DNA of 64,000 nucleotides from Rhizomys pruinosus. Taxonomy: Eukaryota > Chordata > Mammalia > Rodentia > Spalacidae. Within the stretch, counting starts at the first letter, position 1. Each line of letters opens with the position of its first letter. Made by a program: the position numbers and the translations under genes. Shown piece by piece: positions 43,938 through 55,639 of the stretch. Below the pieces are notes generated by a model, which saw only the letters and a program-made list of their open reading frames with translations, ran no database searches and was not told where the DNA came from. The stretch is taken from NCBI GenBank assembly GCA_009823505.1, contig VZQC01000392.1, positions 6,626,377-6,690,376 of the forward strand, given 5' to 3'.

Positions 43938-45820
43938 GAAGAATTCTGTGAAAGAGTTCCTACATGTTCGCCATTTATTTGCATGTCAGTTTATTTTGCA
44001 TCTGCATAGAATGTGCATTTATTCTGGTCTTGTCTCATTTGCTGACCCTATTTCTAAGCTTGTTATACAAACTCACACAATGAAAGAATCAGAAAATGTT
44101 CACAGAAGAATGTTTCATTACAAATTGAAAGAAAAAAAAAGAATTTGTCAGTGATGTTTCTGAGAGACTTTTAGCCACAATGATGGAATAAAGTGATTCA
44201 GATTTGTCCTATGGCCTCTGCAATCAAGATCCACTTGGCTTTGTCATAGTATCTTGCTTTACACTATCAAAGTGGTTTGTTTACATACATTGTTTTTTAG
44301 AGAGTTTTGCTTCCAAATTCTAGGATTGATCAGAAATTACATGTGATATACTAGAAACATTCCAGTTTTCTGATCTTTTTCTAGGATTGTGATATATTTT
44401 GGTCTACTCTTTGTAGCTAGTGAGCGATAGACATTCTTTGGATTGATATTCTATGGAGAAAGGTAGTGCTAGTCCTAACACTGACAGATAAATCCATTTC
44501 AGAGCAATGAAAGGATATTTAAAACTGATAAAATTTGTGAAAATAACAATGCTTCCTTTTGTTGAAGTCTTTGGAGATTAAACAGACTTCAGTACCTCCT
44601 CTGATTCTTACAATTACATGTTGACTTGATCAGTCACAGATTATTATATATAATTTCCATATTTAGAATCTGGGATTCAAGACATTAAATTGAGACAGGA
44701 CAAACATCCAACTCTTTTGATCACCATCAATTAACGTTTTAATGTACTCGTTCTAAGTTTGATAAACTGTGGTTAGACACTTTCAACTGTTGGGGAATTT
44801 TTTTCCTGTTATAAAATGTTGTATGCTATTTTGAGTCCATCAATAATTGATCACTTGTTTCAAATGCCCAGTTGGTTCCACTCAAAAGGCTGCTTTCTCC
44901 ATGAACTCTACAAAGCAGAACATTTAATGAATTCAGTCCACATATCAATTTTCCCTCCTAGTGTTTTCATTTTGATGTTTATTTATATCAAACAGCTATC
45001 ATGATAGAGGAAAAATTTGATGATCATCCTCTGCCCTGCACTCACATATGAAATTATACCTGCACAAACACACACATACACACACATGAACACAAACATT
45101 CTAACATGCACACATGCATATACTACACATAAAATTTAAATTATCTGTATATTGAATAGGAAAAATACTTGTGAGCATAATACCTCTGCTTCTCAATTAC
45201 TAAATTTAATATCTAGGCATATTTAAGTCACAGTAATACAGAATCTACTTTTTAGTCTTTCATTCTAAAATTAGATTGTCTGGCTTTAAGATGCATCCTA
45301 GGGTCTGCACAGGAGTTCTTTAGAGGACTTTTTGAGTGGGAAAGAACCTTAGAGATGAGTTTAGTTGTTCCAAAAGTTTTCATCATTGTACTTAATTTTC
45401 CACTACATTCTAAGTTCTGAAATATCAAGCTTACCAAACAAATTGCTATTATCCCATCATAATATTTTTCTTACTGTTTGTTGTTCATAGTTCCTAAGGA
45501 TTGCCCATCAGAGCATTTGGTTAACATGAAATTACTAGTTTGTTCACCATGAGCTGCACAATTCCTTCCTAACAGAGGCACTAGATGACTAAGTCTGGTG
45601 CTATTTTTTGTTACTAATTTTTGAAATTTGTCTTCGTTAGGTATACTGAAATGATAAACCCAAAACATGGACTGCTACCAAGACCTTTTAATCTTTGTGG
45701 AGGCAAAGTGAATAATCCTTGGCCAAAGAGCACCATAATGACAAAGGGGGGCAGAACTCAGGCTTCCTGTCTCAATTGTCTTTGTCCATATGGGTAGTTT
45801 TTGTGTTTCTTCCATCTAAG
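43938..45820. other. No gene seen; CA-rich patch
   Basis: Unique DNA, with a degenerate CACACA stretch at 45067-45115. Confidence 0.5.
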
Positions 45821-45833
45821 ACCTTAGTATGGG

Positions 45834-46224
45834 TTGAACTGGACAGCTTTAGTTGTCAACTTGACACACCTTGGTAGAGGGAGTCTCAACTGAGGAATTG
45901 CTTTTATTTGATAGGACGGTGGCCATGTCTTCGGGGCATTTTCTTGATTATTGAGTGATGTGGAAGAGCCCAGCCTACTGTGGGCATTGCCACCCCTGTG
46001 CAGGTGGTCTTTTGTGGTATAAGAAAACAAGCAGGCTGTGCACATGCCTGGGGAGCAAACCAGTAAGCAGCTTATCTCCGTGGTTTATGTTCCAATTACC
46101 TGCCCTGAGGTCTTGCCCTGGATTCTCTCAGTGATAAACTCTGCTATAGGCTCAATAAACCCCATCCTCCCAAAGTTGGGTTTGGTCAGTGTTTCTACAA
46201 CAGCAACAGAAAGCAAATTAAGTC
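45834..46224 (+). mobile_element. Second solo LTR, ERVL/MaLR-like
   Basis: Shares with 32711-33118 the GTCAACTTGACACACC block, GTGGCCATGTCT, a GTATAAGAA(A/G) TATA-like box, GGGGAGCAA(G/A)CCAGT and AATAAACCCC near the end. Flanked by ATGGG (45829-45833, 46225-46229). More diverged at its termini than the first copy. Confidence 0.85.
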
Positions 46225-46364
46225 ATGGGTTGTATTCTTTGATGGCATAGGCTTCTTAATAAGGAAGCTGGAAGGCAAACCAAGAAATATATTTATGGTC
46301 TTTGAGATTGGCAGTTGTGTAACAGAAAGTATTGTCAAAACTCAGGTGAGTCCATAGTTCAAGT

Positions 46365-46570
46365 GCCCAGGTTTACGAGTCAGACACCTATGGGTTCAAT
46401 ATCTGGCTGTGCCACAGGAGAAATTGTATGATCCTCTATTAGTTCCTAGGCACTCCGAACTCATTTGTCTCAATTGTGAGGTATTCCATAAGTTTTTGGT
46501 TGATGAATTAGTAGAATGGGGAAAATTACCTCATAAGTTTATGTAGGAAATATAAAACATCCATGATGGA
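46365..46570 (+). mobile_element. MIR SINE, sense, degenerate
   Basis: TACGAGTCAGACACCTATGGGTTCAATATCTGGCTGTGCC and later TAGAATGGGGAAAATTACCTCATAA follow the MIR order. Confidence 0.65.
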
Positions 46571-47850
46571 GTCATTAAATAAAATACAAAATTATGTTAA
46601 TGGAAAATTATATCCCAAATTTATATCCAGCCTCATTTCCTTTCTGTGCCTGATTTCAAGTGTTGTCAAATAGACTATCTTAGCTAATGTAAAGATTCAC
46701 TTAGTCAGTTAATCTGCATCCAATTTATCTGATACTTAGTCCCTCAGGGGTGAAAAGGGTGTGGGGCCATTCACAGCAGTTAAAATATCTCTTTTTTGCT
46801 TTCATCTCCTTTAAATTGATGTTCTTTGTTAAAACGATGCATTATTCCCAGCCCTTCTAAATGAAGGCAAAGAGAAGATCCTCCTAGCTTTGCAATTGTC
46901 CTTTTTTAGGCCACTAGTTCTAATCATTACTGGTTAGATGCCCTGCAGTTAACCCTGTGAGCATATTCATTGGTCATTCTTAGTTAATGGCATTTTTCAA
47001 AGACCTCCCTGTAAGTCAGATAATAAATTTTCCTGAGTGCATATACGTTATTACTCTTTCCTTAGAGTTCATATATGGGAGTTCTGGCAAGGTCATACTT
47101 TGCTCTGTGGAATATTGAGACATAGAATCCAATGTAAGTTGCTATGTAGTTTTTGACATACAGTTAGCCAGTCACATTGATCTGAATTGCGAGCAGTCTG
47201 CAAGACTCAATGTTGTGTCTACATTTCACACTGGCCTTCACAGGGGCTTCTGCCAACCATCAGGACAGAACTGGGCTATGTCATTGAGACAAAGATATTA
47301 TAAATCATGTGTAGTCATGAAGTTATTTGATACCCAGATTGCCTGCTCTCTGAACAGCTCTTGCCTGTGCTTGCTATGGAACAAAAGTATAAACAGCATA
47401 GTTATTATGTATTGTTTAGCACCTATCTATCTATAGGAGAGAATAGGAAGATATTGAAAGGGGGAATTGAAGGGAATTGATATAAAGTTCATGTCAGAAG
47501 TAGAATATTGGATGGTCGAAAGCTTACTGAAACAGTCAGGCACAGGTAAAAACAATCCCTAATCTGTAAAAGGCCTAGAACAACCCATAAGACTTATATT
47601 CTGAATGGCAAAACAATGTAATTGAAGAGAACAATGTATAAGGAGTCAGTGTAATGAACATTTCACCAGTTTTATTCTCATTGAACTATTGAGGGTTTCC
47701 CACCCCTGTGCATTAAGTGGCCAGATGATACCCTTGATTCTAGTTAAGAGTGGACTTTAATTGACTGCCCAGAGATTTGTTGTTTGAGGTAAATTTCTGA
47801 GAAACATTCTTTTATATCTACAGGAGGAATTATCTTTGTAGCAAGATAAC
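46571..47850. other. No gene seen
   Basis: No repeat or coding sequence recognised with confidence. Confidence 0.5.
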
Positions 47851-47868
47851 AAAAGGGCACATTTTCTT

Positions 47869-47901
47869 TTTTTTTTTTTTTTCCCTCCCGAGTGCTAGGA
47901 T
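47869..47901 (-). mobile_element. Ultra-short B1 insertion
   Basis: Only about 19 bases of B1 interior (complement of ATCCTAGCACTCGGGAGGG) plus a poly(T) run, between two exact copies of AGGGCACATTTTCTT (47854-47868, 47902-47916). Both the 5' and the 3' portions of B1 are missing. Confidence 0.9.
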
Positions 47902-48189
47902 AGGGCACATTTTCTTAATGGATTTTTCAAGGAAGCTTGGGGAAGGAACAACAACAACAAAAAAAAACATTATCTCATTGCTCAAAAGACAAAGTATTTT
48001 GAGTCAAGTGCTATGGATAACCTAAGGTGAAGGTTTTTAGGTGGCCCCCAAGATTCCAAGATTTCTTTTGTTTAATTACTATAATGTTGGGTATGTATTC
48101 AAAACAAATATATGCCCTGGCAATTTAGGGGCCATGCTTTCTTCCTAATTGAGACAGTAGCCTGTTCCTCTTGTCTCAGACAAATATTT

Positions 48190-48420
48190 CACTCCAGAGG
48201 ACACAGTGTACAAGAATGGAAACCACTGTTTTGGTGTTGGAGTTCTTTCATTTGTTCCATCTTTGTCTTGGGACAAATGACTCACCCTCTCTCAGACCCA
48301 GTTTGCTTATCTAAGAAATGGAGAGAATAATGGTATCAACTTCTAAGTCTTATTATATGGATTACGTGTGTTAATTGATGTAAAACCCTTCATGTCAAGA
48401 GAGACATACCATAGATACTT
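48190..48420 (+). mobile_element. MIR SINE, sense
   Basis: GGGACAAATGACTCACCCTC, CAGACCCAGTTTGCTTATCTAAGAAATGGAGAGAATAATGG and ATTACGTGTGTTAATTGATGTAAAACCC follow the MIR consensus closely. Confidence 0.88.
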
Positions 48421-48631
48421 GTTAGAAGAAAGATTGATGACAAGGCCTGCATTTTTCAGAACTAACACTGTCTGCATTGTTGATTATGCTTCTTCAGACA
48501 TGGTGCTAATTATGGGTGAAATTTATATGAGTGGGGTAAAAATGAACCACCATTATTCCTCAGAGTTAGAGAAACACATGGGTAGAAGTGTTATAATTAC
48601 ACTAAACCATTCATTCTACCATGGTACATTT

Positions 48632-48995
48632 CTTTTTTTCTTTTTTTTTTTAAATTAGTTTTTATTGATGCTTTGTGCATTTCATACATTTTTCCAATTC
48701 AGTTCAGGCTTATTTCCCTTTCCCTCCCCCCCACCCCCACCCCATCCCAGATCATGCATTCTGCCACAACTGTCCTGCATCTTTCTCTCAGTTTTTTTTT
48801 TTCATTTTTAGCTATAAGTGATAATCCATGAGTACAAGCATCCTTCATGCAAAACCTATCTGCAGGCTGTTGTGCCCAAACACCTACAGCCCCACCATCC
48901 AGTGGGGGGTGACAGGTTGTTTGTTCAATCAAGTTGATCAAATGAGTGTCCAGACTACATTGCTGTAGTTTCACCATTCACCCCAATCGCAGCCC
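48632..48995 (-). mobile_element. LINE-1 3' end, antisense
   Basis: Poly(T), then GATGCTTTGTGCATTTCATACA, CAATTCAGTTCAGGC, a C-rich block with CCCATCCCAGATCATGCATT, and TGAGTACAAGCATCCTTCATGC. Same family as 49993-50295. Confidence 0.9.
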
Positions 48996-49339
48996 TTACA
49001 TTCTACCACGCCCCCTCTTCCGCAGGTTGTTCCCTAGGCTTAGAAAAGGGGCACAGGTGGATGAGAGGTAAAACAGTCCACTCTCTCTGGAGCTGTTGAC
49101 TTGGACTCTGGTCAATTCTGGCTGTTTCCTTTCATGGGCTGACAGTTTGTCCAGGAATAACCTTTCGATCCTACTAATGAAGAACAAGCAATTAGATATA
49201 TAGGTATTTAAGCAGCACTAATAGTTATGGTGGGTTACTTTAGCATAGACACATGTTTGGTTATGTTAATCCATGAATTACAATTTTCCCCCCTGTTAAA
49301 TATGACAGGGTCTTACTGTGGCTTATAACAAACATTTCT

Positions 49340-49545
49340 TTTTTTCATGTTTTACTTATTAATTTAATTTTATATGAATGATTGTATTGCCTGTATATGT
49401 GTACGTTCACCATGTCGTACAATGCCTGTGGAAGTCAGAACAGGGTATTGGGTATACTGGAACTGGAGTTATGGAAGGTTGTTAGCTGCTTTGTGAGTCT
49501 GGGAGTCTGAGATTCAAATCCAACTTCTCTTCTTCAACAACAGTC
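49340..49545 (-). mobile_element. B2-type SINE, antisense, diverged
   Basis: ATTGTATTGCCTGTATATGTG, GGAAGTCAGAACAGGG and ACTGGAACTGGAGTTATGG are recognisable; the head is decayed. Confidence 0.85.
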
Positions 49546-49654
49546 AGTGGGGTTTTTTGTTGTTGTTGTTGTTTTTTCCTCCCATAAGCAACAAATCTAC
49601 AATGCATCCTCTACACCTAAGGCTTGAGCAGCAAAGAGCTACGTTTTAGTATAT

Positions 49655-49800
49655 TTTTTACTGAAGTTTCGTGCACTTCATACATTTCTTAAGCAAATTT
49701 GGACCCATTCCCTCTTCCTTTCCTTCCACCCAGCCAGAGCTCATGCATTTTGCCATACATGACTTTCATCATTTTCTCAGTCTTTTGAAAAATATTTCAG
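49655..49800 (-). mobile_element. LINE-1 3' end fragment, antisense
   Basis: CGTGCACTTCATACATTTCTTAAGC, CCATTCCCTCTTCC and AGCTCATGCATTTTGCCATA follow the L1 tail order in a diverged form. Confidence 0.75.
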
Positions 49801-49992
49801 TGCAGAAGTTTACTTTTCTGGGAAGAAGTATACTGTTTCAGTCAGTTCTTTGACCCAGTCTTTTTTGTTGTTGTTCTTTCCAATTTGTGTTGCTTCAAAT
49901 TATGCATAGAGACATGACGCACATATACCAAAATTATGACATCTGGACATAAACTAAGTTAATTCCAAAACATGTTTAGGAATTCACATTTT

Positions 49993-50295
49993 TTTAAATT
50001 TATGTTTATTGATGCTTTGTGTATTTCATACATCATTTTCCAATTCAGTTCAGGCATATATCCCTTTCCCTTGCCACAACCCCACCCCTACCCATCCCAG
50101 ATCATGCATTCTGCCGTAACTTTTCTGCATCCTTCTCTGTTTTTTTTGTTTTGTTTTGTTTTCATTTTTTTTAACAATAAGTGATAATTTGTGAGTACAA
50201 GCATCCTTCATGTCAAACCAATTTGCAAGCAGTTGTGCCCAAACCCACACAGCTCATGGGTCCCACCATCCTGAAAGGGGGGGGGGGGCTTGTGA
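49993..50295 (-). mobile_element. 5'-truncated LINE-1 tail, antisense
   Basis: About 300 bp of L1 3'UTR between exact copies of AGGAATTCACATTTT (49978-49992, 50296-50310). Contains a G9-11 run near its 5' truncation point (50276-50288). Confidence 0.96.
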
Positions 50296-50439
50296 AGGAA
50301 TTCACATTTTGACAGTTGAGTTGTCTGCTGGTAGAGAAACAATACTACTTTACATTCCTACATTACATAGCAAGTTGATGAGTAACATTAGGTATTGTAT
50401 TCACTGAGAAAGAAAGAAAAAATTATTTAGTTTGCCCTG

Positions 50440-50590
50440 CAAATAGAGATTTACTGCTAGCATCCACAAATAAGGGAAACCATACTTCATTTGCTTTTCT
50501 GGGACTGTGTTACTTCAGTTAGCATAATGGCTTCTAGTTCCATCCATTTACCTTCAAAGTTCATGATGTTGTCTTTCTTTACTGCCAGCA
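50440..50590 (-). mobile_element. LINE-1 late-ORF2 fragment, antisense
   Basis: GCATCCACAAATAAGGGAAACC, TGTGTTACTTCAGTTAGCATAATGG and CATCCATTTACCTTCAAAGTTCATGATG are the complement of the ORF2 end and start of the 3'UTR at 24560-24690. Confidence 0.88.
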
Positions 50591-50604
50591 GTCAGTGCTC
50601 TTTA

Positions 50605-50808
50605 TTTTTTTCTTTTTTAATTAATTTATTTTTTATTAATTTTATTTATTTCTGTATGTGTATGAATGTACTGTCTGCATGCAAGTTTGTGCACCCGTGT
50701 CGTGCAATGCCACGGAGGTCAGAAGAGGGTGTTGGATTCCCCTGGAACTGGAGTTTCAGACGGCTCTCGGCCGCCATGTGGGTGCTGGGGATCAAACCTG
50801 GGTATGTC
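50605..50808 (-). mobile_element. B2-type SINE, antisense, head missing
   Basis: Tail and body intact (GTACTGTCTGCATGCAAG, CGGCTCTCGGCCGCCATG), but the sequence leaves the SINE after GGGGATCAAACCTGGGT, so the tRNA-like A-box end is absent. Lacks the 17-bp duplication of the 8668 copy. Confidence 0.93.
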
Positions 50809-50859
50809 TTTCAAGTAGTGCCCTAGAAAATGAAGTAGTAAAGCTACTGTGAAAGTAGG

Positions 50860-51500
50860 CTGCTTCCTGAAGATTGGATAGAAGAGGCATTCAGTTTTTA
50901 TTCCTATACTAGCAGAATTTACTGCTCCTGTTCTTTCGTCATTCCCTCCTTTGAGACTGCTCTTGTCAAGATCATTCAGTGAGTTCCTTTGTGGTCCAAC
51001 AGAATGTGTTCTCCTTTAACTTCTTCATTATCTCTTAAGCAGAATCTACCAGCTTGACCTTCTCTTGGTCTGCTTTCCTTGACTACTGACCTTCGTGTTC
51101 TGTTTTCTTCTCTGTCATCATCCCTTCCTGCCATTCTCTAAAGAGGAGAGTTTATTAGGGCTTGCTTGTGAGCTTACTTCTTTCCAATTACATCCAACCC
51201 CATTCTACCATCCTTTGGTTAAATGCTTATACACATGAGTCCAGATTATTACCTCCAATCCTAATTCTTTCTTCCAAATATTTTTTTACTAAATATTCTC
51301 CTGAAAGTAAAATACTAAAATGAGATTAACAGTAAAGACCACTGATTTATGTCCTTTAATCCTTGGCCTTTCGTTTATTCTCTCTAAATCACTCACCTAG
51401 AATTACTCTTTCAATAAATACCAAAAATATTCTATTTTCTGTCAGGCAGTGTTAGCTCCAATAAACACTGAGAATTGACATGTGGAAATTCCAGTACAGA
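50860..51500. other. No gene seen
   Basis: Unique pyrimidine-rich DNA. Confidence 0.5.
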
Positions 51501-51504
51501 ACTG

Positions 51505-51605
51505 ATATTTGTGGTACAAGTCTGTAATCCCAAAACTTAGGAGACCGGATACAAGAAGCTTAAGATACATAGTGAAACCTTTCTCAAAAAGAACAGCAAA
51601 CCAGA
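51505..51605 (+). mobile_element. Degenerate B1/B4-like SINE
   Basis: TTTGTGGTACAAGTCTGTAATCCCAAAACTTAGGAGACC then AGTGAAACCTTTCTCAAAAAGAAC are an eroded 7SL-type SINE. Confidence 0.65.
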
Positions 51606-51689
51606 GTGTAAACAACCAAGAAGACAAAAACAAATTCCAGTCCACAGAGATACGTATTTTCTTTATATAGTAAAGAAGTATGCATTATT

Positions 51690-51850
51690 TATGCACCCAG
51701 TAGTGTGCACAGCCTCATAGAAAGACTCATTTCACAAATATTTATAGAGACTACCCAACATAATAGTTGCTTTGCCAGATATTGTGGCTATTGTGAGAAC
51801 CAGGTCACTGGTTTTTACAAAATGAGCCTATAGTTTAGGTAAAAGGCCAG
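51690..51850. mobile_element. Probable ancient L2/MIR-age repeat fragment
   Basis: ACAAATATTTATAGAGACTACCCAACATAATAGTTG resembles the widespread TATTGAGCACCTACTATGTG motif. Low certainty. Confidence 0.4.
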
Positions 51851-52675
51851 AATGCATGTATGAACTAGCATTAAGAGTCACATACAAATAATATTTGATA
51901 CAGAAATAAGTAGAGATGAGACCTTCAATTCTAGAGTCTATGTTTCTGTGTGTCTTGTTGGTTGTGTAGCAACACTGATACTTTCCAAATTCATGTAGAC
52001 TCTCTCAAAATATATACAGGGGACAACATTCTGGAGCTCTGGTTCATAAAATAATCGTGTAACCATTTCCCAAGTGACTTAAGCTTCCCAAGAAGACTTA
52101 ATTCATCTGAAACCAGCCACTCTAGGTTTCTGGAAATCTCTCTAAAGGAGGAGGCAGAGATGTAACAAAAGAAACAAGGGCACCTCTTCTCTAGTAGAAG
52201 GGGGCACTGAGCCTATTATTATAATAGAGGTCATGTAAGAGCACCAGTGAGAGATGACTTAGTTTTGAAGGGAGTTATTCCCTCAAGCAGAAGCAATGAC
52301 AAGCAAAGTCACTTGGACTCTTACCTCCATTCCACAAAGGCATAAACGATTATTCTCTTTATTCACTAATATGTGATCCCTATACTATATCATTGTGACC
52401 ATCCCTTCTCCAATGGCATATCCCAGATTTAGAGAGGTAATGTGGGGGGTAAATATTAAATTTCTATAAAGAGATGAATAGAAGTGAGTTTTCATAGAAA
52501 ATTTCTATACAAGGTATGCTTCTATAGAAAGAAGTATATAAATGTTGCTCAATCAATACTGTACAATGAATGAATGATTTTCAGGATAACTAAACCTACT
52601 TAACTGTTATGGTGCACAAAGAAGAATGATATAAAGTCTCTGCTCCAAAGAAACTCAGCTCATCATCTGATGCAA
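51851..52675. other. No gene seen
   Basis: No supported feature. Confidence 0.5.
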
Positions 52676-52689
52676 GAAAATGAAATCTT

Positions 52690-52705
52690 TTTTTTTTTTT
52701 TTTAC
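52690..52705 (-). mobile_element. Poly(A)-only retroinsertion
   Basis: Fourteen-odd Ts plus AC lie between two exact copies of AATGAAATCTT (52679-52689, 52706-52716). This fits a TPRT product truncated to its tail alone. Confidence 0.75.
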
Positions 52706-53166
52706 AATGAAATCTTAAGAAACACACAGTATTTACTGCTGTAATTCTTATATAAATCAGACAATGCTTATTGGGTACGTATCATGTCCAGGTAAAACTT
52801 CAAGTGTGTTACCTTATTGTGTTCTTACTTTAAAACTCAGTGTGATAATACTTTATTCCTCTTTCTATGACAAACCCTGTCATAATGAGGTTAAATATTT
52901 TTCCAGTCGTCATCTTGTTTGTATTTTTCAAGGCAAGCCTTCAAACCAGGACGTCAAAACTGGGCTTTTAATAGCCGTTTTTCCTCCCTTTGGATCTAGA
53001 CTGAAGGTCTACAGAGTTCTGGAGGCACCTCTAAGATTACTGAGGGCAATCTCTTTTGTGTGAAGAGAAGCAATATGTGATGGACTTTTAAGAAGCAGTA
53101 GAAAGCCATCTGCTCATGGTTCAACAACAGCACATCTCAAGTAAACCATAGGGCCCTCTTTTTATT

Positions 53167-53369
53167 TTATTTTATTTTATTTTATTTTATTTTATTTTAT
53201 TTTATTTTATTTTATTTATTTTTTTGCCTTCTTGAGAGAGGGTCTCCCTGTAGCTCCAGCTGTCCTGGAACTCACTCTGTAGACAAGGCTGGCCTTGAAC
53301 TCACAGAGATCCCCCTACCTCTGCCTCCCAATGGCTAGGATTAAAGGCGTGCATCGCCACTCCCGGCCC
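53167..53369 (-). mobile_element. B1 SINE, antisense, with (TTTTA)n tail
   Basis: B1 complement from about 53223 with the tail expanded into TTTTA units (53161-53222). Target duplication AGGGCCCTCTTTTTATT / AGGGCCCTCTTTTTAA flanks it (53150-53166, 53370-53385). Confidence 0.97.
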
Positions 53370-53399
53370 AGGGCCCTCTTTTTAATTGATGATGGAGTC

Positions 53400-54180
53400 C
53401 TAGGGAAACATTGACAATAATGTATCCATTACTCAGGAGGATTTTGGGGAACATGGAATCACACAATGTGTCTTGTCAACTGTCTGTGGCTTTAACAGTG
53501 CATAAATCAGTCTGGAGCAGCACAGAAACTTCCTGACTCCCAGGTAGCCAGGCTCTATACTTGATTTAGCAAGGCTTACAGGAAAACCTCAATCACTTCA
53601 AATCAAAGCACATAATACATAGGTTCCTTACTCACATTTACATAACAGTCTTAGAAAAATACTACTATTCCAATAGAAAACAAAATATAGTTATCATGAA
53701 TTGGCTCTGTGAAGTGGCAAAACTCAGAAGGGTTAAGAAAGAATTTCTTAAGTATTTCATTTTGATGGTGATTCCAGTAATTTCCGCAGCTATTAAAACT
53801 CAGATACAAAAAGAAAAGTTTATTGCTTGTTAAACTTCCAAAGTAAAGTGCTAACATGACCAGTCACACACTGCTTTGTTTGTTCTATTTTCACCTTGCA
53901 GTTCTCATATAAAAATGTGGCCACTCAAAGGTTTTGATGATGATTATTTGGCAGGGTTGGGAAGGATGACAAGTAGGGAGACCGCTTCAACTTGGCACTT
54001 AATTCTTCCTAAATAATGAGACACAATCTTCCCATGTAGGAAATTTATTATTATGCTACTTTGCGTTCCTACTTGAAAAATGTCTTGTAGGCATTATGAG
54101 TTGTTACACGCTCCCAAGGCACACTTCAAGGAAGTATTAAGAAGCTAGACTAAAGAATAGATTTACCTAAGTTGTGGCCA
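53400..54180. other. No gene seen
   Basis: Unique DNA. Confidence 0.5.
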
Positions 54181-54189
54181 CAGTTTTCT

Positions 54190-54680
54190 TTTTTCTTTTT
54201 TTTTTCTTTTTACTTTTTATTCAATATCTTTTTTATTGGAATTTTGTGAATTTCATACAAAACATTTTAATCCTCTTTATACTCCCTTCCTATCCACTAG
54301 ATTTCATGCATTATGTCATATACGGTAAGGTCTATTGAGTCAAGTTAGTGTATCCAGATGTCCCTCCATGCAAGTTATTCCCCTGGGGTCTAGTTAGCTT
54401 ATCTATAGTTATTTCCTTAAAGAACATCAGTCTCCCTCACCCAACAGTAATCAGCTGCTAATAGTTTGGGCATGCTGCCCATTTCCCCAGTTTAATGCTG
54501 GGTTTTGTCTGATTGGGTTTTTTTCTTTATTTTTTTCATTTTTTAACAATAAGTAATAATTTATGAGTACAAGCATCCTTCATGTAAAACCAATTTGCAA
54601 GCAGTTGTGCCCAAACTCACACAGCCCAAGGGTCCCACGATCCAGCTGGGGGGGGGGGGCTTGTATGTACAATCAAGTTC
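54190..54680 (-). mobile_element. LINE-1 3'UTR mosaic, antisense
   Basis: The left part to about 54520 resembles the older tail at 60215-60480 (TTTTGTGAATTTCATAC, ATTTCATGCATTATGTCATATA, CAGTAATCAGCTGCTAAT). The right part, 54531-54670, equals the younger type at 50160-50290 (AACAATAAGTAATAATTTATGAG, CAAGCATCCTTCATG, G11). Either a nested insertion or a recombinant 3'UTR. Confidence 0.8.
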
Positions 54681-54689
54681 ATCAAATAG

Positions 54690-55150
54690 GACTTCAAATT
54701 TAAATGCAATAAAAAGATTAACTTGATTTCTATGATGATCATCATATTTTAATTTAGAAAATTAAAACTATATTTTTGATTGCACTTTTAAAACACTGGA
54801 CACCAAAAACAAGACAGAGGACGTCCAAAGCATTCACAACCTACCACTTATATAAAGAGACTCATCATTTTATCAAGTTGGTTCTTCTAATATAAAGTAG
54901 ACTGATGTAGTCATAGTAACTGCATTACTTGGTTAAGAAGAAAGACATAGCCCTGCAGGAAGTTGGTGTAGTCAGTACAACTTTCAAGTAGAATGATAAC
55001 AAGAAGAAACTATTTAGTAAGTATTTATCTGGCAGAACAGTATGGTGAAACTGCCTGAGTCTTAGACAACAGCTAGGAAGTCACTATTAGGAAGCCCCAT
55101 ATTTTTATCATATGGATTCTGAAAGATATGAAGGGGGAAGGAATTGCTCC
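54690..55150. other. No gene seen
   Basis: Unique AT-rich DNA. Confidence 0.5.
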
Positions 55151-55168
55151 TTAAAAAGCCCATATTGC

Positions 55169-55464
55169 ATAATTACCCAGTTGTAAGTATTTCTTGTGTA
55201 GGGCCCCCTGAGCTTTTGTACAAAGCAGTTGGGTGCAATGCATTTTGGAAACAACAACAACAGAAAAGACTGCATCAAAGAACTGACTGAAACAGTGAAC
55301 TTCTGCTCAAAACAGTCAACTTCCCCATGGAAAATATTGAGAAAGACTAAGAGATGAAAAGCATGTTTGGCAGAATGCATGAGCTCTGGCGGGGTGGGGG
55401 AATGGGCGGGAACACGGGTCTAGATTTGTTAAAAATAAATAAATAAATAAATTTATGTGGGAAA
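55169..55464 (+). mobile_element. 5'-truncated LINE-1 3'UTR, sense
   Basis: 296 bp closely matching 26835-27125, including CAACAGAAAAGACTGCATCA and the (AAAT)n TTTATGTG tail. Flanked by AAAAAGCCCATATTGC on both sides (55153-55168, 55465-55480). The last GC of that duplication are the first bases of the neighbouring B1. Confidence 0.96.
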
Positions 55465-55478
55465 AAAAAGCCCATATT

Positions 55479-55623
55479 GCCAGGCATGGTGGCACATGCC
55501 TTTAATCCTAGCACTAAGGAAGCAGAGGCAGGCGGATCTTTGTAAGTTCAAGGCCAGCCTGGTCTACATAGCAAGTTCCAGGGCAGCTGGAGCTACAGGA
55601 AGACCCTGTCTCAAAAAGACCAA
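55479..55623 (+). mobile_element. B1 SINE, sense
   Basis: GCCAGGCATGGTGGCACATG start to CTGTCTCAAAAAGACC. Its own duplication is AAAAAGCCCATATT (55465-55478 and 55624-55637). Confidence 0.97.
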
Positions 55624-55639
55624 AAAAAGCCCATATTTT

